NCBI RefSeq assembly: GCF_937996225.1
Contig: NZ_CALKTC010000001.1
Coordinates: 1-62,175 of the forward strand
DNA: 62,175 nucleotides
Source of the DNA: an uncultured Campylobacter sp.
GTDB taxonomy: Bacteria; Campylobacterota; Campylobacteria; Campylobacterales; Campylobacteraceae
Direction: 5' to 3'
Part shown: positions 45,342 to 54,902 of the stretch, one piece after another
Layout of the letters: every line of letters begins with the position of its first letter
Numbering within the stretch: the first letter of the stretch is position 1
Made by a program: the position numbers and the translations under genes
Notes under the pieces: model-generated
Database searches by the model: none
What the model was told of the DNA's origin: nothing
What the model saw: the letters and a program-made list of their open reading frames with translations, nothing else

Positions 45342-46658
45342 TTGGATTTTCTAACGATCAAAGAAAACATCATCTTAAAAGAAGGGGTCAAATACTTCGA
45401 TTGCGCCGCCTCGGGCCTTGCGTATCGCCCTATAGAAGCAGAGATCGAGCGCGTGCTTGCAACATATGCCAACGTCCACTCCGCAGGCGGAGAGAGCGCC
45501 GAGATCACGAGCGATTACTACGAAAATGCAAGAGCCAAAATCAAAGAGCTTCTGGGCTGCGAGGAGCGCTACTACCTGATCTCCTGCGGTTTCGGCGCGA
45601 CTGCGGCGATAAAGAAGCTCTGGGAAATTCTAGGCATCTACCTGCCGCCTGCTACGCGAGACAGGTTCGGCTTGCGGCGCGAGAGCATAAAAGAGCTGCC
45701 GCTTTTCATCATCTCGCCTTTTGAGCATCACTCCGTTGAAATTAGCCTAAGGCAGGGGCTTTGCGAGGTCGTGCGCGTGCCGCCGGATCCAAGCGGGCTG
45801 ATGGATTTTGCGCGCTTGGGCGAAATACTATCAGCAAACAAAGGGCGCGAAATTTACGGCGTGCTTACCGCGGCATCAAACGTGACGGGGCTTAAGATAG
45901 ACTACAAGCGCGCTTACTTGATGCTAAAAGCGCACGGCGGGCGGCTGTTTGTGGATGCTAGCGCGCTCATCGCGCACGAAAACGTAGATACCAGCTTTTG
46001 CGACGGAGTGTTTTTCGGCGCGCACAAGCTTTTGGGCGGCGTGGGCGCTAGCGGGATTTTGGCGGTGCGAAAGGAGCTTTTGCGCGGCGAGGAGCCGACA
46101 TTCGCGGGAGGCGGCACGATCAAATACGCAGATGCCCTAACGCAGCGCTTTATAATCGATAAGGAGCGCCTAGAAGAGGCGGGCACGCCGGGCATCATCG
46201 CGCTGGTACGAACCTATCTTGCTCTAAAGCTTCGCAAAAGCGCGGGACTAGAGGCGATCAAATCGCGCGAAGAGGCGATCTGCAGGCGCTTCATAAGTGA
46301 AATTCCAAAAATCCCCGAGATTGAAATTTACGGCAATCTTACCGCGCCGCGCGTGCCGATCTTTGCTTTTAATATGAAAGGTCTCGGCGCAGACGCGCTA
46401 GCCGGGGTGCTCGGGCAGAAATTTGAGATCCAGACCCGCGCAGGCTGCGACTGTGCAGCACCTTACGGCTTTGATCTACTCGGTTTACAACCCGATACCG
46501 AAATGTCGCGCAAACCCGCTTGGGTGCGGGCTAGCTTCTCGTTCATCCATGACGAAAGCGACGTGGATTTCTTGGCGGAGGCGCTAAGACAGATCGCTCA
46601 GATCCGCGATAAAATCACCTTCGTAGCAGGCAAATACCGCTGCGGCAGCATAAATTAA
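45342..46658 (+). CDS. Class V aminotransferase (cysteine-desulfurase fold)
   Basis: About 438 residues from a TTG at 45342 with GGAG 7 bases upstream; the frame extends to a TTG at 45318. PLP-enzyme motifs are YFDCAASGLAYRP at the N-terminus, the His of SPFEHHSVE, DASALIAHENVD and the lysine loop FFGAHKLLGGVGASG, with a C-terminal Cys loop TRAGCDCAAPYG. Relatives include cysteine desulfurases and selenocysteine lyases, and the C-terminal Cys is placed like the SufS/CsdA catalytic Cys. Given the selenium genes in the window, a selenium-related role is possible but unproven. Confidence 0.8.
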   Translation: MDFLTIKENIILKEGVKYFDCAASGLAYRPIEAEIERVLATYANVHSAGGESAEITSDYYENARAKIKELLGCEERYYLISCGFGATAAIKKLWEILGIYLPPATRDRFGLRRESIKELPLFIISPFEHHSVEISLRQGLCEVVRVPPDPSGLMDFARLGEILSANKGREIYGVLTAASNVTGLKIDYKRAYLMLKAHGGRLFVDASALIAHENVDTSFCDGVFFGAHKLLGGVGASGILAVRKELLRGEEPTFAGGGTIKYADALTQRFIIDKERLEEAGTPGIIALVRTYLALKLRKSAGLEAIKSREEAICRRFISEIPKIPEIEIYGNLTAPRVPIFAFNMKGLGADALAGVLGQKFEIQTRAGCDCAAPYGFDLLGLQPDTEMSRKPAWVRASFSFIHDESDVDFLAEALRQIAQIRDKITFVAGKYRCGSIN

Positions 46659-47273
46659 GCTCGCGGAATTTTGTAGCAAGAGCTGCTTTTAAATTTTAGG
46701 GTGCGGGGTTTTGCGACATAAAATTTTGCCGGTGAAATTTCGCAGCTTGGAATTTTAAAGCGTAGAATTTTATGCGCGGCTCGGGCAGCAGATATTCCGT
46801 GCCGATTGGAACGCGGAATTCTTCGGCATAAATTTCGCGGCGCGGAATTTTGAAATTTTAAATTACGAGCTGAATTCTATCGGTAAATTTTGTGCTGAGG
46901 AATTTTGCGCCGTGAAATTTGAGCGGTAGAATTCCGTGCCGCGCGGATGAATTTTAATGCTGTCAAATTTTAAAATTCTGAAATTTCAAAATTTCGCTAT
47001 TTGAACGAGCTTCGTAAATTTTGTATTTCGTGAATGCATGGAAAATTCTGCGCCGTGGAATTTTAGCCGCAAAATTTTGAAATTTTACAAAACCGAATTT
47101 TACTCGGCAGACTTCCGCGGCGAGAAATTTTACCGCAGAGCTCGTGGCGGCGTAAATTGACGCGACCGCGCCCGTGCGAAAGCCAAATTAGAGCGCAAGC
47201 CGCTTGTAAATAAGAGCGCAAATTTTAAGAAGCGAAATTCTGCGCTGCTAAAAGGCGCAAAATTTCACCGAAT
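46659..47273. other. 615-base spacer made almost wholly of AATTTT-type words
   Basis: GCGGAATTTTG, GTGAAATTTCG, GTAGAATTTTA and close variants occur about every 20 bases throughout. No gene is supported on either strand. This is the purest example of the repeat pattern in the window. It separates convergent genes. Confidence 0.65.
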
Positions 47274-49097
47274 TTACTCGCCGAATTCCTTTTGCAGCCT
47301 ATAAACCTTATCGTAATCGACCCCCTCGATGATGCGCGGACGCGAGGCGTTGAAATCCGCGTTTATCACCGAGCGAGCGGGATCATACTCGGGCAGGTCG
47401 GTCATCTCTAAAATTTCCGCAATCGCGTGGATGAGATCGTCGTTTAAAAACGGCCTGTCTTTGGCTGCCGCGATGCGCGCCCAAAGATCAGCGTTTTGCT
47501 CTTTGAACTTATCCGACGCCATGAAAATCAGCGGGATTTCGAGCGTGAAGCGGTTGATGCCGCCATGGATCAGCTTGCCGCGGTATTGATAGAGGCTCTG
47601 GGCGTGGTCGCTGAAATAGACTATCAGCGTGTTGTCGCTCGCGAAAATTTTATAAATTTCGCTTACTATAAAATCGTTGTAAGCCACGGTGTTTAGGTAG
47701 TGCGCGAGCTCTTTTTTCTGCCCCTCATCAAGCGGCTCGCGCGAAATATCCGCGGCGCTAAATTTAGCAAAACTCTTTGGATAGCGAAACTCGTAGCTCG
47801 GGTGGGAGCCCATCAGATGAAGGATGAAAAATTTATCCTTTTTCTGTGCGTCGTTTACCCCTACGATGGGGCTTTCGTCCTTGCGTGCAAGAGGTGATCT
47901 TTTCGCGCCCGATTTGAAATTTTTTATGCTAGGAAGCACAACTTCGTCGAGCGAGTAGGCGTATTTGTAAACCGGGATTTGATTCGTAAAGTCCGAGTGA
48001 TCCGTCATCTGCGCGCTCGCGCCGCTTGCGACCGCCCACTGTCCGTAGCGCTCCTGGTTGCTGATCCAAAAGGTCTCGTAGTTTGCCAGCCGTGCGAGAT
48101 TTACGATGTCGAGGTTGGCGCTCCACGGACGCTGCTTTTCGCTCTCGTAATTTCCAAAATTTAGCACGTATTTTAACACGTCGTTGGTCTTAGCGCCCGG
48201 CGAGACGACGTCGCTAAAAGCGATTAAATTTCCGCTTTGCTCAAGCGCTTGCAGATTCGGTGTGGTGGGCAGATAGTAGCCGTATAGGCTCATAAAATTT
48301 CGCTGCAGGCTCTCTCCGATAATGAAAACGACGTTTGAGATGTGGTTTGGCGCTGTTTTATGCGAATGTGAGGCGTAAATGCTTTGGTATCCGGCTTGCA
48401 GCTCGCGCACGCTTTTAAAATCGGCGCCGAAATAATCCTTCGTAACGAAAGCAAAGTTATAAACCGGAATTTTATTCAGTGCGATTATGATGCTGGCGCG
48501 CATTTTCGAGCTTTTGGCTACGTAGCTTTTAAACGCCGCATGCGCAATAAAAACAAGCAAGCTAAGCAAAAAGGCTAGCTTTATCGCGCGACATAGCTTC
48601 ATTCGCGCTCGCTGGCTCACTCTAAGCCTAAGAGCGGCGATGACGAAAATTAAAAGCGCCAAAAAAGCCGCGATAAGCTTAAAATTTAAAAACGCATGCG
48701 CGAACTCGAAGGCTTCCTTGGGCGTAGTTTGCACTAGCGCGTCCAGCGTGCCGTGCGAGTAGGTAAGCTCCAGGCTGAAGATCAAAAAAATCTGAGCGAT
48801 CGCGAAGATTGCGTTTATCGCCAGAAGCGCAAAGGCGAGAATTTTATATAGCCTGGCGCTGTAAAAGCTAAGCGCGTAAAGCGCGAAAAAAAGTATTGTC
48901 ACGCCGCAGATCGCAGACGCCACGAAAAACAGTGCCTGCGCAGAGAGCAGCTCGCCGCCGCGTGCGATAAGAAGCAACCCGAGCGCTAAATTTAATACCA
49001 AAACTAGCGTGTATGCGTTTAGCACCGCGCCGCCGAATACCGATAGGAGGCTAAATCTGTCTTTTAAAAATGCGCCGATATTTTTTACGAGGCTCAT
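47274..49097 (-). CDS. Phosphoethanolamine transferase (EptA/EptC/CptA-like)
   Basis: 607 residues: about five N-terminal membrane helices, then a periplasmic alkaline-phosphatase-fold domain. Motifs are VVFIIGESLQRNFMSLYGYYL (the position of the nucleophilic Thr in EptA is Ser here), FFILHLMGSHPSYEFRYP, VYFSDHAQS and LIHGGINRFTLEIPL. In C. jejuni the EptC enzyme adds phosphoethanolamine to lipid A, the flagellar rod and N-glycans. It lies 22 bases after uppP on the same strand, and both work on the envelope. The exact acceptor is not determinable. Confidence 0.87.
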   Translation of the reverse strand: MSLVKNIGAFLKDRFSLLSVFGGAVLNAYTLVLVLNLALGLLLIARGGELLSAQALFFVASAICGVTILFFALYALSFYSARLYKILAFALLAINAIFAIAQIFLIFSLELTYSHGTLDALVQTTPKEAFEFAHAFLNFKLIAAFLALLIFVIAALRLRVSQRARMKLCRAIKLAFLLSLLVFIAHAAFKSYVAKSSKMRASIIIALNKIPVYNFAFVTKDYFGADFKSVRELQAGYQSIYASHSHKTAPNHISNVVFIIGESLQRNFMSLYGYYLPTTPNLQALEQSGNLIAFSDVVSPGAKTNDVLKYVLNFGNYESEKQRPWSANLDIVNLARLANYETFWISNQERYGQWAVASGASAQMTDHSDFTNQIPVYKYAYSLDEVVLPSIKNFKSGAKRSPLARKDESPIVGVNDAQKKDKFFILHLMGSHPSYEFRYPKSFAKFSAADISREPLDEGQKKELAHYLNTVAYNDFIVSEIYKIFASDNTLIVYFSDHAQSLYQYRGKLIHGGINRFTLEIPLIFMASDKFKEQNADLWARIAAAKDRPFLNDDLIHAIAEILEMTDLPEYDPARSVINADFNASRPRIIEGVDYDKVYRLQKEFGE

Positions 49098-49119
49098 GAA
49101 ATTCCTTTGATGATTGCGT

Positions 49120-49896
49120 TTAAAGAACGAAGATGAAAAAGACGATGCCGATTAGAATTCTATAAATTCCAAACGGGATGAAATCAAACTTCGAAACGAA
49201 GCTTAGAAATAGCTTGATCGCCGCAAGCGCCACGACGAACGCTACTGCGCCGCCTATGAGAAAGGTCGTGATATTGTCAGAGTTTTGCGCGAAGGTGTCT
49301 AAATTTTTATAGGTGTCGTAAAAAGTCGCCGCAAACATCGTAGGGATCGCGAGTAGGAAGCTAAAGCGCGCGGCTAGGTTTCTGCTTAGCCCGCACAAAA
49401 GCCCTGCGATGATGGTAGCGCCGCTGCGCGAAGTGCCCGGCACCATCGCAAAACATTGCGAAAGCCCGATGATGAAGGCCTGAACGTATGAAATTTGATC
49501 CAGATGCTCCAGCTCGTCCTCTCTCGGGCGCGCCTTGCGAAAGAGCTCGACTGCGATAAAAATAATGCCCCAACCGATCAGCGCGTAGGCGACGGTCTGC
49601 GGCGCGAATAGCGATTTGATGCTTTTATAGAGCAAAAAGCCAATCGCTGCAGTGGGGATGAAGCCCACGATGAGCTTGCACCAGAGCTTAAAATCAACCA
49701 AAAGCCGCTTATAAAACATCGCAACGACCGCTAGGATCGAGCCTAGCTGTATAACGACCTCGAAGCATTTAAGCGTGTCGGTTTGCTGCAGACCCATCAG
49801 TTTCGCAGCTAGGATCATGTGCCCGGTCGAGCTTACGGGCAGAAACTCCGTCAGCCCCTCGACGATGCCTAAAATCACGGCGTCAAATATATTCAT
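49120..49896 (-). CDS. uppP: Undecaprenyl-diphosphate phosphatase
   Basis: 258 residues, about eight membrane helices. Family blocks are GIVEGLTEFLPVSSTGHMIL near the N-terminus and MVPGTSRSGATIIAGLLCG in the second half. It recycles the undecaprenyl carrier for peptidoglycan, O-antigen and the PglB glycan donor, and confers bacitracin tolerance. It overlaps thiE by 14 bases and is followed by the phosphoethanolamine transferase gene, making an envelope-biased operon. Confidence 0.97.
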   Translation of the reverse strand: MNIFDAVILGIVEGLTEFLPVSSTGHMILAAKLMGLQQTDTLKCFEVVIQLGSILAVVAMFYKRLLVDFKLWCKLIVGFIPTAAIGFLLYKSIKSLFAPQTVAYALIGWGIIFIAVELFRKARPREDELEHLDQISYVQAFIIGLSQCFAMVPGTSRSGATIIAGLLCGLSRNLAARFSFLLAIPTMFAATFYDTYKNLDTFAQNSDNITTFLIGGAVAFVVALAAIKLFLSFVSKFDFIPFGIYRILIGIVFFIFVL

Positions 49897-50497
49897 CCAT
49901 TTTTTCCTTTAAATTTGCTAAATTCTGCGTGATCGAAGCGGGTTTGTAGATCGCCTCTACCATCGCGATATAATCGGGCTTGAGGGCTAAAATTTCATCT
50001 AAATTTTCTAAGTTTATTCCGCCGATTACGGCGATTGGGAGGTTTAAAGATTTTCGCGCCTCTTGCACGAGCGCATCGGGGCAAAGCGGCGCATCAGGCT
50101 TTGTCTTGCCGCGCCTGAGCGAGCCGAAGGCTACGTAGCTAGCGCCCTGCGCCTCGGCCTTTTGCGCGCGAGCAAGACCAGCGTAGCAGCTAACGCCGAT
50201 GATCTTATCCGCGCCTAAAAACTCGCGCACCTGCGCTGTCTCGCCGTCGCCTTCTCCGATATGCACGCCGTGCGCGCCTAGCTTTTTGGCGAGCGCCACA
50301 TCGTCGTTGATAATGAGTTTGGCGCCGTAATCCTCGCAAAGACCGATGAGAGAGCGGATTAAAGCTTCATCCCGCGCGGCGAGCTTGCTGCGGTACTGTA
50401 CGAGCTTTACGCCGCAGCGCAAAATTTCATCTATTTGCGAAAAGATAGTTTGCGGCGGCGTTAAGGCATCGTCGCTAAGCGCATAAATTTCGCTCAT
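49883..50497 (-). CDS. thiE: Thiamine-phosphate synthase
   Basis: 204 residues of the ThiE TIM barrel joining HMP-pyrophosphate and the thiazole phosphate. Visible blocks are KLVQYRSKLAARDEA, LIINDDVALAKKLGAHGVHI, GVSCYAGLARAQKAEAQGA, VAFGSLRRGKTKPDAP and LPIAVIGGINLENLDEIL. No TPP riboswitch was recognised upstream. Overlaps of 4 bases with the preceding gene and 14 with uppP show translational coupling. Confidence 0.95.
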   Translation of the reverse strand: MSEIYALSDDALTPPQTIFSQIDEILRCGVKLVQYRSKLAARDEALIRSLIGLCEDYGAKLIINDDVALAKKLGAHGVHIGEGDGETAQVREFLGADKIIGVSCYAGLARAQKAEAQGASYVAFGSLRRGKTKPDAPLCPDALVQEARKSLNLPIAVIGGINLENLDEILALKPDYIAMVEAIYKPASITQNLANLKEKMDEYI

Positions 50498-51027
50498 CTA
50501 TCTTTTTTCGGCATCGGCACGCCGTTTAGAATACAGTTGGTGATATCGTAAAATTTTGCGCTATACATTCCGCGCTTAGCCTCTTTGGCTTCCTCGGCGG
50601 CTTTTAAAAGAAGTTCGCTATCGTCGGTTGTCGGCACGGCAAATCCCGCCGCCACTAGGTCCAATCGCAGATTGCTTTTAGGATCGCTTGCGTCGCAGAC
50701 ATAGGCGTCATTGCCGCGATCGATTAAATTTACGTAGTAGCGCTTGCCGGGTTTTATCACAGACTCGAGAGCTTTTTTATATTCTTTGTCGAATTTCCTT
50801 AGCTCCTTAGCATCCGTTATGCACCTAGAAGCACCCGCGGCGATTATATTTAAATTTTTTAAGTCGCAGGGGAAGAAACGATCTTTTTGAGCCTTTCTGA
50901 AGGTAAAAACTAAGCTTCTGCCGTCATTGCCAAGACCTGCAAACGCAGCGATGCCGTATCTGTCTTTTTGCTCCGCAAAGCTCTGCGTGCAGAGCAAAAT
51001 CGCAAGTGTCAAAAATATCTTTTTCAT
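50494..51027 (-). CDS. Periplasmic staphylococcal-nuclease-like protein
   Basis: 177 residues with signal peptide (MKKIFLTLAILLCTQSFA). The C-terminal half (NLRLDLVAAGFAVPT, then EAAEEAKEAKRGMYSA) matches the end of thermonuclease (SNase) domains, where LV-x-x-G-x-A and the A-x-x-x-x-R-G-x-(W/Y) helix lie. The catalytic Arg/Glu core in the first half is not convincing, so nuclease activity is uncertain. It may simply share the OB fold. It is the first gene of the thiE-uppP-ept run. Confidence 0.65.
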   Translation of the reverse strand: MKKIFLTLAILLCTQSFAEQKDRYGIAAFAGLGNDGRSLVFTFRKAQKDRFFPCDLKNLNIIAAGASRCITDAKELRKFDKEYKKALESVIKPGKRYYVNLIDRGNDAYVCDASDPKSNLRLDLVAAGFAVPTTDDSELLLKAAEEAKEAKRGMYSAKFYDITNCILNGVPMPKKDR

Positions 51028-51086
51028 AGGATTCCTCTTAGGCGGCGCAAATTCTATGAGAGGAATTTGCGCCTAAATTTTGCGGA

Positions 51087-51827
51087 TTATTTTAAATTAT
51101 ACTTTTCCAAAAGCTTTTCGTAGCTGCCGTCCTTTTTCATCTCCTCAAGCGCTGCGTTAAACTTAGCTAGCAGCTCGGGATACTTGCCCTTATCAAATGC
51201 GATCGAAAAGCCCTCACTGCCATCGGATTCTTTAAAAAATGCGGTTAGATCGTCGTTTTTCTTAAGATATTCGTAGCCTACGGACGAATCCACGCAAAGC
51301 GCATCGATCTTTTTGTTTTTCAGCGACATGACGGCTACAAAAACATTTTCCGTAGCGCTAACCTCGGCGCCTTTGATATCTCTGATCGCAAGCTCTTGGA
51401 TGGTGCCTAGCTGCGCGGCAAGGCGCTTGCCCTGTAGATCCGCCTTGGAATTTAACGAGCTATCGTCCTTGCGCTTGATGTATAAATTCTCGACTTTATA
51501 GTAAGGAGCCGTGAAATCGATAGCCTTTTTACGAGCCGGCGTCGCGCTCATACCCGAGGCGATCATATCGATCTTGCCGCTTTTAATCGCAGGGATCAGC
51601 CCGTCAAAGCTCATATTTAAAATTTCATATTTAACCCCCGCGCGCTTGGCAAGCTCGGCTACCAGATCCATATCAAAGCCGGTAACCTTCGAGTTTTCAT
51701 CCACGAACTCAAACGGCGGATACTCGGCGTTTGTACCTACGATGAGCGTATCTTTGGTGATGTCTTTAGCGACTAGCGAACCGCAAAGCAAAGCGCTCGC
51801 AACTAAAAATCTCATAAATTTTTTCAT
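51087..51827 (-). CDS. Amino-acid ABC transporter, substrate-binding protein
   Basis: 246 residues, signal peptide ending near LVAKD. A family 3 periplasmic binding protein: DTLIVGTNAEYPPFEFVD, GFDMDLVAELAKRAG, IDMIASGMSATPARKKAIDF, and the ligand-pocket GKRLAAQLGTIQE. The pattern suggests a polar or basic amino acid. It is the last of three genes (permease, ATPase, binding protein); 11 bases separate it from the ATPase gene and AGGAGAGGG precedes its ATG. Confidence 0.93.
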   Translation of the reverse strand: MKKFMRFLVASALLCGSLVAKDITKDTLIVGTNAEYPPFEFVDENSKVTGFDMDLVAELAKRAGVKYEILNMSFDGLIPAIKSGKIDMIASGMSATPARKKAIDFTAPYYKVENLYIKRKDDSSLNSKADLQGKRLAAQLGTIQELAIRDIKGAEVSATENVFVAVMSLKNKKIDALCVDSSVGYEYLKKNDDLTAFFKESDGSEGFSIAFDKGKYPELLAKFNAALEEMKKDGSYEKLLEKYNLK

Positions 51828-51838
51828 TTCCCTCTCCT

Positions 51839-52567
51839 TTAGTGGTTTAAAATTTTATTTAAAAATTCTTTCAATCTCGGATTTTGCGGATTTTCAAATA
51901 CGTTTTTAGGCGTATCATCCACAGCGATCTTGCCGCCCTCCATAAAAAAAATCCTATTTGCGACATTGCGTGCAAAGCCCATCTCATGCGTTACCACAAG
52001 CATCGTAATGCCCTCTTTGGCGACCTCTTTCATTATGCTTAAGACCTCGCCGATCATCTCTGGATCTAATGCCGAGGTGGGCTCGTCGAATAAAATCACG
52101 TCCGGATTTACCGCCAAACTTCTAGCGATTGCGATGCGTTGCTTTTGTCCGCCGCTAAGCTTGTGCGGATAAGTATAGGCCTTATCACTAAGACCGACTT
52201 TTTGCAGCAGCTCCTCTGCTTTTGCGTAGGCTTGTTCTTTAGTATAGATACCCGCTTTTATGGGCGCTAGAGTTAAATTTTCCAGCACGTTTTTATTTGC
52301 AAAGAGGTTGAAATGCTGAAACACCATACTAACTTTGCGGCGAATTTTATTAATATCGGTGTGCTTATCGGTAATATCCTCGCCGTCTATTTTAATAGTG
52401 CCGCCGCTTGGAATTTCAAGCAAATTTAAGCAGCGCAAAAAGGTTGATTTACCGCCGCCGCTTGGACCGATGATAGCTACGATATCGCCTTTATTTATGC
52501 TCTTTGAAATTCCTTTTAGTACCGATAAATTGCCGTAGGATTTGGTTAAATTTGATATTTCAATCAT
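51839..52567 (-). CDS. Amino-acid ABC transporter, ATP-binding protein (GlnQ/HisP-like)
   Basis: 242 residues. Walker A GPSGGGKSTFL, Q-loop VFQHFNLF, signature LSGGQKQRIAIARSL, Walker B VILFDEPTSALDPEM and the switch His in VVTHEMGFA are all present. It powers amino-acid import with the neighbouring permease and binding protein. It overlaps the permease gene by 8 bases. Confidence 0.95.
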   Translation of the reverse strand: MIEISNLTKSYGNLSVLKGISKSINKGDIVAIIGPSGGGKSTFLRCLNLLEIPSGGTIKIDGEDITDKHTDINKIRRKVSMVFQHFNLFANKNVLENLTLAPIKAGIYTKEQAYAKAEELLQKVGLSDKAYTYPHKLSGGQKQRIAIARSLAVNPDVILFDEPTSALDPEMIGEVLSIMKEVAKEGITMLVVTHEMGFARNVANRIFFMEGGKIAVDDTPKNVFENPQNPRLKEFLNKILNH

Positions 52568-53270
52568 TGCGGTTTAACCTACTTTCTAGCATTTTTACTA
52601 AAAACGAGAAAAATTTCACGCTTGCATAGTAAAGTACTGCGGCAAAAAGTATCGGCTGAACGGTATAAAGCGCAGCCTGCATGCTTTTTGAAAAAAACGT
52701 AAGATCGGTGATTGCTACGAGGCCCACGACCGAGGTCTCTTTAAATAGGCTAATAAACTCATTCGCAAGCGCAGGCAAGATGTTTTTTATCGCCTGCGGA
52801 AAGACGATCTCTTTCATCGCCGTGCCGTATCCCAGACCCATCGCACGCGCTGCTTCCATCTGGCCGCGATCGACGCTGTTTATGCCGCTGCGCACTATCT
52901 CTGCGACGTAGGCGGAGCTGTTAAGCCCCAGCGCGAAGATCGCCGAGAGGATGTTGTTCGACCAGGTAGCGAATATTATAAATACGAATACCATTAGCTG
53001 GATTACGATCGGCGTGCCGCGGATGATGTCTACGTACTCGTCAATGATGAGTCTTATCGGCTTGATGTCTAAAAATCTCAAAAACGCCAAAATAAAACCC
53101 AAAACTATACCGATGGCGATACCGCCGGAGGTTAAGATGAGCGTGATGCCGTAGCTTGTGAGATATGAAATTTTTTGCGCCTGAGTTAGTTCGACAGGGT
53201 AGGTGAAATAGAGCCCTGCACAAACTACTACCAAAAAAAACGCGATTTTAAAAATTTTCTCGTTCAACAC
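52560..53270 (-). CDS. Amino-acid ABC transporter, permease
   Basis: 236 residues, five or six membrane helices. The HisM/GlnP-type segments YVDIIRGTPIVIQLMVF and SGINSVDRGQMEAARAMGLG carry the EAA loop that docks the ATPase. A single permease gene implies a homodimeric channel. It is the first gene of the three-gene importer operon. Confidence 0.94.
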   Translation of the reverse strand: MLNEKIFKIAFFLVVVCAGLYFTYPVELTQAQKISYLTSYGITLILTSGGIAIGIVLGFILAFLRFLDIKPIRLIIDEYVDIIRGTPIVIQLMVFVFIIFATWSNNILSAIFALGLNSSAYVAEIVRSGINSVDRGQMEAARAMGLGYGTAMKEIVFPQAIKNILPALANEFISLFKETSVVGLVAITDLTFFSKSMQAALYTVQPILFAAVLYYASVKFFSFLVKMLESRLNRND

Positions 53271-53393
53271 AGACGCCTTTTGGTTAAATTTAAAAGCGAA
53301 GAATACTAAAATTTCGTTAAAATCTGGCTAAATTTCAAAAGCGAAATTTTATTTGAAGTAGGGTAGAATTAGCCTTTTTAAAAGGATGACAGG

Positions 53394-54902
53394 ATGAGCT
53401 TTTGGACCTATTGCGCAATCGCGATATATTTCGGCGCGCTTATTTTTATAGGTAGGTATTATTATGACAAGAATGCGAGCTTAAGCGAGTATCTGCTCGA
53501 CAATCGCCGCCTAGGGCCATTCGTAACGGCGCTTAGCGCGGGCGCTAGCGATATGAGCGGCTGGATGCTTTTGGGAGTGCCGGGCGCGATGTTTGCGACG
53601 GGGATTTGCAATATCTGGATAGCCCTAGGACTTTGCGTGGGCGCGTGGTGCAATTATAAATTTCTTGCCAAAAGGCTTAGAATTTACACCGAGGTAGCAA
53701 GCGACAGCGTCACGATCCCGGATTTTTTAGAAAACCGCTTCAAAGACCATACCAAGACGCTTCGCATCATCTCCGGGTTTTTGATCATCATATTTTTTAC
53801 GCTCTATGTTAGCAGCGGCATCATCGCAGGCGGCAAGACCTTTGAGAGCTTTTTCGGGCTAAATTTCACCTACGGCGCGGTCGCTACGATCTTAATCGTC
53901 GTGTTTTATACCTTTTTCGGCGGATTTAAAGCTGTCGCGATCACCGACGCATTTCAGGGTGCGCTGATGTTTGCGGTGCTTATTTTGATCCCTCTGTTTT
54001 CTTATCGCGCGCTGCAGATCCCTGCGGACAGCTCCTTTTTAGCGCAGGTGCGGCTATACGGCGCGAGCCACCTCGATCTATTTTACAATCAAAGTTTCTT
54101 GGGCGTTTTGGGCCTGCTTGCTTGGGGGCTCGGATACTTCGGGCAGCCGCACATCATCGTGCGCTTTATGGCGATTAGAAGCTCGCGCGAGCTTGATAGT
54201 GCGCGCCGCATCGGAATTTCGTGGATGGTGCTAGGGCTAGTAGGCGCGATGCTTAGCGGTCTGATCGGCTTTGTGTATTTTTCGCAAAAAGGTCTTAGCA
54301 TAGACGATCCCGAAAAAATTTTCCTAGAGCTCGGTAAAATTTTCTTTCATCCATTCATCCTAGGCGTTATAATCTCTGCGGTGCTGGCGGCGATTATGAG
54401 CACTATCTCAAGCCAGCTTTTGGTAAGCGCGAGCGCGGTTACGAAGGATTTTATCTTCGCGTTTTATAAAAAAGAGGTGAGCGAGCGCACGCAGACGCTA
54501 AGCAGCCGTATCGCCGTAGTGATCATCGCCGCGCTCGCCGCGATCTTGGCGTTTGGCTCAAACGATACGGTGCTAAACGTCGTCGGAAACGCTTGGGCGG
54601 GATTTGGCGCGAGCTTTGGAGCGGTGCTGCTTTTCAGCCTGTATTCTAAAAAGATGAGCGCTCTCTCGGCTTTGGTGGGTATGCTCGTAGGCGGTATCAC
54701 GGTAATTTGCTGGATCTTATCGGGGCTTTCGGCGGTCGTTTATGAGCTACTGCCGGGCTTTTGCTTTTCGGCGCTTGCGATACTGCTCGTAAATCGCTAC
54801 AACTCCGTGCTCGATAAGATGGCGGATGAGCCCAATGCGGCACAAATTTCGCAGGAATTTGAAAAGATGAAAGAGCAGAGTTTGGGAAGTAAAAATGGCT
54901 AA
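53394..54902 (+). CDS. putP: Sodium/proline symporter
   Basis: 502 residues of the solute:sodium symporter family, about 13 helices. Diagnostic blocks are LSAGASDMSGWMLLGVPGA, GFKAVAITDAFQGALMF, YFGQPHIIVRFMAI and ISAVLAAIMSTISSQLLVSAS (sodium-site Ser residues). It imports proline as nutrient or osmolyte. AAAGGATGACAGG precedes the ATG. It overlaps the DUF2130 gene by 8 bases. Confidence 0.93.
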   Translation: MSFWTYCAIAIYFGALIFIGRYYYDKNASLSEYLLDNRRLGPFVTALSAGASDMSGWMLLGVPGAMFATGICNIWIALGLCVGAWCNYKFLAKRLRIYTEVASDSVTIPDFLENRFKDHTKTLRIISGFLIIIFFTLYVSSGIIAGGKTFESFFGLNFTYGAVATILIVVFYTFFGGFKAVAITDAFQGALMFAVLILIPLFSYRALQIPADSSFLAQVRLYGASHLDLFYNQSFLGVLGLLAWGLGYFGQPHIIVRFMAIRSSRELDSARRIGISWMVLGLVGAMLSGLIGFVYFSQKGLSIDDPEKIFLELGKIFFHPFILGVIISAVLAAIMSTISSQLLVSASAVTKDFIFAFYKKEVSERTQTLSSRIAVVIIAALAAILAFGSNDTVLNVVGNAWAGFGASFGAVLLFSLYSKKMSALSALVGMLVGGITVICWILSGLSAVVYELLPGFCFSALAILLVNRYNSVLDKMADEPNAAQISQEFEKMKEQSLGSKNG

